Source of the DNA: Candidatus Adiutrix sp.
GTDB taxonomy: Bacteria > Desulfobacterota > Desulfarculia > Adiutricales > Adiutricaceae
Assembly: GCA_031273445.1 (NCBI GenBank)
Contig: JAISRV010000424.1
Span: 1-13,091, forward strand
Reading direction: 5' to 3'
Length of the DNA: 13,091 bases
A program made the position numbers and the translations under genes. A model generated the notes under the pieces. That model was not told where the DNA came from. It made no database searches and saw nothing but the letters and a program-made list of their open reading frames with translations. Of the stretch, positions 1 to 3,621 are shown piece by piece; the first letter of the stretch is position 1; the number at the start of each line of letters is the position of its first letter.

Positions 1-4
1 TTCG

Positions 5-79
5 GTCATTTTTGATGAATAAATGACAAAACTAAACCGCCGGCCCACCCGACAGGGCTACTGTCGGGTGGATCGGCGG
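5..79. repeat. Two adjacent hairpins at the left edge
   Basis: A 7-bp inverted repeat (GTCATTT at 5-11, AAATGAC at 21-27) is followed by a long stem. Positions 37-55 pair with 61-79 over 19 positions, with one mismatch (44/72) and one G-T pair (43/73), around a 5-nt loop (56-60). The arms carry CCACCCGACAG and CTGTCGGGTGG. No clean T-tract follows, so a terminator is possible but not certain. A REP-like or mobile-element structure is the alternative. No second copy was seen in the window. Confidence 0.6.
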
Positions 80-99
80 GATGGATTTTGTTTTTGAGG

Positions 100-548
100 G
101 CTAAAATCAGGTCAAAATAGGCACGGGATTACCCTGGATTTTAGAGCCCGGAATAAGGAAGCACAGATGGCTGCCGAAAGATGTTGGGGTTTGCGACACA
201 GACAGCGATTCGCTCCAGCTCGTAAATCAGACCTATGACCCTGTGCCTGAAGCGGAACCTTGACCTCGGCATGCTTCTAGTGCATTCCGAACGCAGGATG
301 CTAAATAAAGTGTTCGTTGGGTTTATTGCGTTGATTCTTCTATCGGAATTGAACAAGACAATGTCTGAAAAAAAGCTGTACCGGACAATGACCATGCAAC
401 AGCTCATTCGCAGTCTGTCAAAGCTCAAAATCATATATGTAGCCGGAACTCGGATAATGCGTCCTGCTTCCAAAGAACAGCGCTCTATATTTGACGCATT
501 TAACGTGACCGCTCCGGTGTAGTTATAAATTTTGAATGGGATTTTAGG
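100..548 (+). mobile_element. Deletion derivative of an insertion sequence
   Basis: The block is bounded by imperfect terminal inverted repeats. The left end reads CTAAAATC, three bases, then TCAAAAT (101-118). The right end, read on the minus strand from 547, gives CTAAAATC, four bases, then TCAAAAT (547-530). The right repeat lies about 25 bp beyond the stop of a transposase 3' fragment (235-522), the usual geometry of an IS right end. The interior is far too short for a full transposase gene, so most of the element has been lost. A further imperfect inverted repeat (98-108 with 137-149) lies inside the left end. Target-site duplications were not found. The family is probably IS1634/IS4-like, judged from the transposase tail only. 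Confidence 0.5.
235..522 (+). pseudogene. C-terminal fragment of an IS1634/IS4-like transposase
   Basis: This 95-codon open frame has no upstream transposase body. A stop lies in frame at 223-225, 12 nt before the ATG, and there is no ribosome binding site. The translated tail resembles the C-terminal part of DDE transposases of the IS4/IS1634 group: a stretch like DLGMLLVHSERRMLNKVFVG, then a hydrophobic helix (FIALILLSEL), then a basic region ending KLKIIYVAGTRIMRPASKEQ. In intact relatives this region follows the catalytic glutamate. The catalytic aspartates and the N-terminal DNA-binding part are absent, so the product cannot be an active transposase. The overlapping minus-strand open frame (141-566) is judged a shadow of it. 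Family placement is from memory of conserved tails. Confidence 0.6.
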
Positions 549-763
549 ATCAACTGTTCCTTTCATTCAAATTTTGCCGACTCCGGCGATTAGGGCGCTC
601 TTGTCGATGAATATACGACTTCGCCAAAGACCTGTCAAGGTATAACATATTTGATTTATTGATCTTTTATGGACGTAGGCGGACAGTGGCGGATGCTGGC
701 GTTCTTCAGTGGACAAACCATAGAACCTCAAAAAATTTAAAAATTTTTTTGATAGTCGCAAAG
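549..763. other. Gene-free AT-rich spacer with a short A/T hairpin
   Basis: No open frame here has a credible start or recognisable product. The 66-codon minus-strand frame at 567-767 lacks similarity I can name. The only clear structure is an A/T inverted repeat, AAAAAATTT at 730-738 and AAATTTTTT at 741-749, with a 2-nt loop. It lies just before the stronger hairpin at 764-795. Confidence 0.4.
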
Positions 764-809
764 ACACTGAAGCGGCGCAACCGTCGCTTCAGTGTATGGT
801 TATTTTTTT
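764..809 (+). terminator. Strong intrinsic terminator-like hairpin
   Basis: ACACTGAAGCG (764-774) pairs perfectly with CGCTTCAGTGT (785-795). Three more inner pairs, one a G-T, extend the stem to 14 bp around the loop CAAC. A run of seven T (803-809) follows after a short gap. It would insulate the toxin-antitoxin promoter just downstream from transcription entering from the left. The perfect stem could also act on the minus strand. Confidence 0.65.
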
Positions 810-822
810 GTTCGATAACCTA

Positions 823-851
823 TAGACAAATATGAGCGATAATATTATAAT
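823..851 (+). promoter_or_regulatory. Sigma-70-type promoter with overlapping palindrome for the first TA pair
   Basis: TAGACA (823-828) and a consensus TATAAT (846-851) are separated by exactly 17 bp, 25 bp before the antitoxin start. A perfect 10-bp palindrome, ATAATATTAT (839-848), overlaps the -10 box. Phd/YefM antitoxins typically bind palindromes over their own promoter, so this is a plausible autoregulatory operator. That role is inference. Confidence 0.65.
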
Positions 852-876
852 AAAATAATCAAAATAGGAGAGGAAA

Positions 877-1089
877 ATGATCGTTACATCCACTGAATTT
901 AAGATCAATCTTGGCAAATACCTCGATCTGGTTGACCGGGAAGAAATAATCATTACCCGCAACGGTAAGCGTGTCGCCAAGCTGGTTGAGGCGGGCGACA
1001 AATCTGATTTGATAAAAGCCCTTAAGGGAGTTCTGCCGGTTGACGCGTCAATGGAAAACGCCAAAGAAGAACGGCTGGCCAGGAAATGA
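877..1089 (+). CDS. Phd/YefM-family antitoxin
   Basis: This 70-residue protein is the antitoxin half of a type II toxin-antitoxin pair. The N-terminal half (about residues 1-45, with EFKINLGKYLDLV and IIITRNGKRVAKLVE) is the compact Phd/YefM fold that dimerises and binds operator DNA. The charged C-terminal part (46-70) is the usual flexible segment that wraps the toxin. An AGGAGAGG ribosome binding site (866-873) fixes the ATG start. The stop overlaps the toxin start as ATGA, so the two are translationally coupled. Length is normal for the family. The pairing of Phd/YefM-type antitoxins with PIN toxins is common. The consensus promoter upstream, with a palindrome over its -10 box, suggests autorepression. 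Confidence 0.85.
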   Translation: MIVTSTEFKINLGKYLDLVDREEIIITRNGKRVAKLVEAGDKSDLIKALKGVLPVDASMENAKEERLARK

Positions 1090-1553
1090 AGGCGGTGATT
1101 GATACGAATGTAGTGATGGATGTCCTCACGAATCGGGAGCCGTTTGTCGGTTCCTCCGAATCCGTGTTAAGCCTGGCCGCGAAAAACAAACTCCAGGCCG
1201 CGATAACGGCCAACACGATTACCGATATTGCATATTTATTGCGCAAGCACCGCCATGACCTGAAAATAGTGAAAAGCTCCTTGGCGAGCCTTATGGAACT
1301 GCTTGATGTAATTGAAGTTTCTAAAGACTGCTGTGTTAAGGCTTTAAATGTCCCCCTGGACGACTATGAAGACGCTCTTTTAGCCGAATGCGCCGGAAAG
1401 TGGGGCGCGGAACTCATTATAACCCGCGATTTGGACGATTTCATCAATTCGCCGGTAAAGGCGGCCAGCCCGGATGATTTTTTGAAGAAACACGATCCAT
1501 CTTCGACCGATGGCAGCACCGACGATGATGCCTCATCTGACCTTGAAGAATAA
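1086..1553 (+). CDS. PIN-domain toxin (VapC-like ribonuclease) with acidic tail
   Basis: This 155-residue protein is probably a PIN-fold metal-dependent ribonuclease neutralised by the upstream antitoxin. The N terminus has the hallmark DTN (D6, T7, N8). Further candidate acidic ligands are D47 (in TITDIAY), E95/D96 (in DDYEDALLAECA), and D115, D117 and D118 (in ITRDLDDF), matching the spacing of PIN active sites. The middle acidic residue is Asp, where Glu is more usual. The last 20 or so residues (about 137-155) form a Ser/Asp/Glu-rich, very acidic tail that is not part of a normal PIN domain and looks disordered. The ATGA overlap with the antitoxin gives coupled translation and fixes the start. 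The cellular RNA target cannot be read from the sequence. Confidence 0.85.
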   Translation: MKAVIDTNVVMDVLTNREPFVGSSESVLSLAAKNKLQAAITANTITDIAYLLRKHRHDLKIVKSSLASLMELLDVIEVSKDCCVKALNVPLDDYEDALLAECAGKWGAELIITRDLDDFINSPVKAASPDDFLKKHDPSSTDGSTDDDASSDLEE

Positions 1554-1554
1554 T

Positions 1555-1572
1555 GCCGGCCTTTCAGCCGGC
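1555..1572 (+). terminator. Short GC hairpin after the first TA pair
   Basis: GCCGGC (1555-1560) and GCCGGC (1567-1572) form a 6-bp stem with the loop CTTTCA directly after the toxin stop codon. There is no T-tract, so it may be an mRNA-stabilising hairpin or a weak terminator. Confidence 0.4.
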
Positions 1573-1585
1573 GACAGGGGTTCGC

Positions 1586-1620
1586 ATCTTCTTGGGGACG
1601 CCAATAAATTCAATGATTTA
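1586..1620 (+). repeat. Left copy of an imperfect inverted repeat around the second TA pair
   Basis: Two blocks, ATCTTCTTGGGGACGCCAA (1586-1604) and AATTCAATGATTTA (1607-1620), recur in inverted orientation and the same relative order at 2397-2445, on the far side of the second toxin-antitoxin pair. The right copy has a 15-nt or so expansion between its two blocks. Confidence 0.45.
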
Positions 1621-1648
1621 GACTAACATCAGAGGCCTTTTTTCTTTG

Positions 1649-1703
1649 TGGGCAAATTTGCCCATCTACTGCTCCTACAGGCTCTATAGATTTGAAAAAA
1701 TCT
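1649..1703 (+). promoter_or_regulatory. Candidate operators upstream of the second TA pair
   Basis: A perfect 16-bp palindrome, TGGGCAAATTTGCCCA, lies at 1649-1664. A second, smaller inverted repeat (AGATTT at 1688-1693, AAATCT at 1698-1703, 4-nt loop) lies 24 bp further on. Both lie within 115 bp of the antitoxin start. Such symmetric sites are typical targets of dimeric antitoxin repressors. No convincing -35/-10 pair could be fixed; TTGAAA at 1692-1697 is a possible -35. Confidence 0.5.
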
Positions 1704-1763
1704 GAAAAGGATGATAAAAGAGATAAAGTGATCAATTAACGAACTCTTACAAAGGACTTTTTT

Positions 1764-1985
1764 ATGAGCGAACTGATCGTCAGCCGCCATACCCTGCCGG
1801 AACACCTGCTGTCGCGTATCCATAGCGACCAGATTATGGTGCGCGAGGATAACGGCACAATTACCCTGACTCCCGTGCATGAAAAACCGGAAGGCATATG
1901 CAGCCTTCTGGGGATGCTTGTCGACAGCGGCATGTCCACGGAAGCCTATTGCCGGCAGAAGCAATTGGACAAGGAATTGGAATGA
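1764..1985 (+). CDS. VapB-like antitoxin of the second TA pair
   Basis: This 73-residue protein precedes a PIN toxin and ends in an ATGA overlap with it, the standard antitoxin-toxin arrangement. Residues about 8-38 (HTLPEHLLSRIHSDQIMVRE, then a NGTITLTPV strand) look like the small beta-rich DNA-binding part of VapB-type antitoxins. The C-terminal part ends in a charged helix (RQKQLDKELE), which in this group of small PIN-partner antitoxins is the likely toxin-binding segment. The start is supported by AAAGGA at 1751-1756, 7 nt before ATG. The assignment rests more on context and tail resemblance than on a strong motif. Palindromes upstream at 1649-1703 suggest autoregulation. Confidence 0.7.
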   Translation: MSELIVSRHTLPEHLLSRIHSDQIMVREDNGTITLTPVHEKPEGICSLLGMLVDSGMSTEAYCRQKQLDKELE

Positions 1986-2386
1986 GACGCTACATACTGG
2001 ATGCCTGCTCCATGATCGCCGTCCTGAAACATGAACCGGGGGCTCATATTGTCGTGGATATTATTCAGGATGTGGAGGCGGATATCGCCATGCACAAACT
2101 GAATTTGCTGGAAGTGTATTACGATGTTTATCGGCGGCACGGTCAGGAGACGGCCGACAGTGTGATTCAGGAAGTCCGGCGCAATCCCATCGAGATTATT
2201 TCTGAAATCACGGATGAAGTTTTCGCCGAAGCCGGACGGCTGAAGGCCGCCTATAAAATTTCACTGGCAGACTCCATTGCGCTGGCTGAAGCGTCCGTGC
2301 TCCATGCTTCGCTGGCGACATCGGATCACCATGAGTTTGATCCGATTGAACAAGCTGAGAGCATTGAATTTTTGTGGATACGATAG
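1982..2386 (+). CDS. VapC-like PIN-domain toxin
   Basis: This 134-residue protein is a compact PIN-domain ribonuclease of normal VapC length. The four canonical acidic residues are visible: D7 in YILDACS, E44 in NLLEVYYDVY, D97 in SLADSIALA and D115 in ATSDHHEFD. These would coordinate the Mg2+/Mn2+ ions for RNA cleavage. The open frame extends upstream to 1898, but the ATG at 1982 is chosen because it overlaps the antitoxin stop (ATGA) and because YILDACS normally sits at the very N terminus of PIN toxins. The partner is the 73-residue protein immediately upstream. The RNA target is unknown. Confidence 0.9.
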   Translation: MRRYILDACSMIAVLKHEPGAHIVVDIIQDVEADIAMHKLNLLEVYYDVYRRHGQETADSVIQEVRRNPIEIISEITDEVFAEAGRLKAAYKISLADSIALAEASVLHASLATSDHHEFDPIEQAESIEFLWIR

Positions 2387-2396
2387 CGGCGCCAGG

Positions 2397-2445
2397 TAAA
2401 ATCAATGAATTAGAATGAAATCTGAGTCCTTGGCGCCAAGAAGAT
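2397..2445 (-). repeat. Right copy of the inverted repeat around the second TA pair
   Basis: AAATCAATGAATT (2398-2410) and TTGGCGCCAAGAAGAT (2430-2445) are reverse-complement counterparts of the two blocks at 1607-1620 and 1586-1604. The first differs from its partner by one substitution and one extra A upstream. The second lacks 3 nt present in the left copy. The pair encloses the toxin-antitoxin genes at 1764-2386. Confidence 0.45.
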
Positions 2446-2721
2446 ATTTACCAGTCATCGCGCATCTTTCGCTGGATTTCCACGGAACCGCCAAGGAAGA
2501 CTCCGCTTGGCTCAAAGCCGACGATGATGCTTTAAGCTTGAATTGACCCCCATCCTTGTGATAATCTTCAAGACAGGTGAGGCGGCGGCTGGGCCATTTA
2601 AAAACCAGGCCAAAAATTCAAACAAATTATTTTGACGCCATCATGCTTATTGATAAATATATAAAGTAAATGATTTAAGTAAGTTAATCTATATGTTCAG
2701 GCCCCGCCCTCGCCTCAAAGA
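2446..2721 (+). other. Gene-free, AT-rich leader-like stretch before the solitary CRISPR repeat
   Basis: No supported gene is seen. A 43-codon frame at 2415-2546 has no ribosome binding site or recognisable product. From about 2600 to 2700 the sequence is markedly AT-rich, with TTGACG (2632-2637) and TTGATA (2650-2655) as possible -35 elements and AT-rich sequence where a -10 would lie. It resembles the leader that normally precedes a CRISPR array and would have to carry the promoter of the single-repeat RNA. The promoter is not fixed precisely. Confidence 0.4.
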
Positions 2722-2754
2722 GTCGCTCCCATTGCGGGAGCTGTGGATTGAAAC
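2722..2754 (+). CRISPR. Solitary type I-C CRISPR repeat
   Basis: This 33-nt sequence has the form of a type I-C repeat. It starts with GTC, has a 6-bp stem GCTCCC (2725-2730) / GGGAGC (2736-2741) with loop ATTGC, and ends in TGTGGATTGAAAC. I-C repeats are usually 32 nt with the same GTGGATTGAAAC end; here one extra T (2742) follows the stem. The last 11 nt (TGGATTGAAAC) would form the standard 5' handle left by Cas5c cleavage. No second copy was found on either strand of the window, so this is a single repeat rather than an array. Confidence 0.85.
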
Positions 2755-2781
2755 AATTTAAATTTAGGATAATGCAATGAC

Positions 2782-2808
2782 AGCCCGGCTTCAGTCGGGC
2801 TTTTTTTT
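2782..2808 (+). terminator. Intrinsic terminator of the single-repeat RNA
   Basis: AGCCCGGC (2782-2789) pairs with GTCGGGCT (2794-2801) in an 8-bp stem with one G-T pair and a TTCA loop. A run of eight T (2801-2808) follows. It starts 27 nt after the repeat and would end the short RNA well before the cas promoter. Confidence 0.9.
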
Positions 2809-2821
2809 ATAGGACTGCCCT

Positions 2822-2845
2822 CCCGCTTCGGTGGGTTTCTTTTTT
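2822..2845 (+). terminator. Second, tandem terminator before the cas promoter
   Basis: CCCGC (2822-2826) pairs with GGTGGG (2831-2835 used) around a TTCG loop closed by C-G, the very stable cUUCGg tetraloop. It is followed by TTTCTTTTTT (2836-2845). With the preceding terminator it insulates the cas operon from readthrough. Confidence 0.7.
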
Positions 2846-2847
2846 GC

Positions 2848-2882
2848 TTGACAATCGAGTATTATATGTCGTAAATTACAAT
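2848..2882 (+). promoter_or_regulatory. Likely promoter of the cas operon
   Basis: A consensus -35 box, TTGACA (2848-2853), lies immediately after the tandem terminators. At 17 bp the -10 position is GTAAAT (2871-2876), which is weak. A better-looking TACAAT (2877-2882) is 23 bp away, too far for the same -35. The start point is therefore about 2883-2890, some 60 nt before cas5c. Either -10 lies inside the region matched by the single-repeat RNA. Confidence 0.5.
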
Positions 2883-2908
2883 ATAGTCTTATCCAAAATT
2901 AAATTGAA
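2872..2908 (-). promoter_or_regulatory. PAM-flanked target site of the single-repeat guide in the cas promoter
   Basis: Read on the minus strand, 2908-2906 is TTC, the established type I-C PAM, and 2905 onward begins AATTTAATTTTGGATAA. The guide begins AATTTAAATTTAGGATAA. Without gaps, 11 of the first 13 positions match (mismatches at 8 and 12). Allowing one extra A in the guide, 16 of 17 match. A 34-nt protospacer would cover 2872-2905, over the probable -10 and start point. Limited seed complementarity would favour binding without Cas3 cleavage, as described for Cre RNAs. Confidence 0.55.
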
Positions 2909-2949
2909 ATAACGCGTTTGACTTAAGGAGCTATATAAGGAGGCTAATT

Positions 2950-3621
2950 ATGCTTCGGTTCTCTTATCCAATAGAAATGGAGATCGCCGGCCATACCGCG
3001 ATATGGACCAGGCCGGATACGGGCGACTGTCCGGTCAGTTATCCCGCCCCGACATATTCAGCGGTGAAAGCCATTTTTGAGTCTATTTTATGGGGCCCCG
3101 CGGTGATGATAGTCCCGACGAAGGTTGAACTCTGCGCGCCTGTCCAATATCACAGCTACTGCACAAATTACGGCGGCCCTCTGCGAAAGCCGGACTCCAT
3201 CAAAAAAGGCAATAATTATCAGTTGCTGGCGACTGTGCTCATTGACGTCTGCTACAGGCTGCATGCGGAGGCCGCGCCGAATGCGAACAAAGACAATTTG
3301 CCGGAAAGCGCCTTAAGATGGGACGGCGCCACCACCTCGCCAGGGCACGCCTATCAGGACATGTTTAACCGGCGGCTGGAGCGAGGGCAGTGCTATTCCG
3401 TGCCGGCGCTGGGCTGGCGGGAATTCACTCCGTCATACTTCGGCAAGTTCCGCGAAAATACCCGCGTACTGACCGATTTGCCGCGGATCATCATACCGTC
3501 CATGCTGCGGCAGGTGTTTTCGAAAGGCTATAAGTCGGCGGTGAGCTACACCTATGACCAGAATCTTGCGATTACCGACGGCGTGCTGGAGTTTCCCGCA
3601 AAAGGCGGCGCCTTATGTTAA
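2950..3621 (+). CDS. cas5c: Cas5c (Cas5d), type I-C crRNA-processing endonuclease
   Basis: This 223-residue protein is the Cas5 of a type I-C complex. In I-C it replaces Cas6: it cuts the repeat to give an 11-nt 5' handle and stays bound there. Family blocks are clear: SYPAPTYSAVKAIFESILW (30-48), PTKVELCAPVQ (56-66), NYGGPLRK (73-80), HAYQDMFNRRLERGQC (133-148), LGWREFTPSYFGKFR (154-168) and a C-terminal YDQNLAITDGVLEF (202-215). In the Bacillus halodurans enzyme the catalytic residues are Y46, K116 and H117. Here the nearest counterpart of the Lys-His pair seems to be G132-H133, so the lysine may be replaced or lie elsewhere. AAGGAGG (2937-2943), 6 nt before ATG, fixes the start. It is the first gene of the operon and overlaps cas8c by 7 nt. 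Confidence 0.95.
   Translation: MLRFSYPIEMEIAGHTAIWTRPDTGDCPVSYPAPTYSAVKAIFESILWGPAVMIVPTKVELCAPVQYHSYCTNYGGPLRKPDSIKKGNNYQLLATVLIDVCYRLHAEAAPNANKDNLPESALRWDGATTSPGHAYQDMFNRRLERGQCYSVPALGWREFTPSYFGKFRENTRVLTDLPRIIIPSMLRQVFSKGYKSAVSYTYDQNLAITDGVLEFPAKGGALC

Larger units (their letters stand above)
2722..2808 (+). ncRNA. Candidate CreR-like guide RNA that represses the cas operon
   Basis: The solitary repeat is followed by about 27 nt of AT-rich spacer-like sequence (2755-2781) and then directly by an intrinsic terminator (2782-2808), so the unit is one repeat, one short spacer and a 3' hairpin. Cas5c cleavage would give a 5' handle plus a guide starting AATTTAAATTT. The terminator stem could replace the usual 3' repeat hairpin. 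The guide matches the cas5c promoter region (protospacer read on the minus strand from 2905) at positions 1-7, 9-11 and 13, next to a 5'-TTC PAM. Single-repeat or degenerate-repeat RNAs that direct Cascade to the cas promoter (CreR) are known in other type I systems. The role here is inferred. The exact 5' end is unknown, so the start given is that of the repeat. Confidence 0.6.

Noticed and set aside
141..566. 141-codon minus-strand open frame
   Set aside because: It lies opposite the transposase tail, has no ribosome binding site or recognisable motif, and is a shadow of the IS remnant.
730..749. Second possible guide target, since AATTTAAA occurs here
   Set aside because: Only the A/T-rich first eight bases match and the preceding bases are AAA, not TTC.
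2415..2546. 43-codon plus-strand frame between the TA pair and the CRISPR repeat
   Set aside because: No ribosome binding site and no recognisable product. It overlaps the right inverted repeat.
2816..2840. Possible degenerate second CRISPR repeat after the guide
   Set aside because: The CTCCC/GGTGGG similarity comes from its hairpin. The GTGGATTGAAAC end is missing, and a terminator lies between it and the first repeat.
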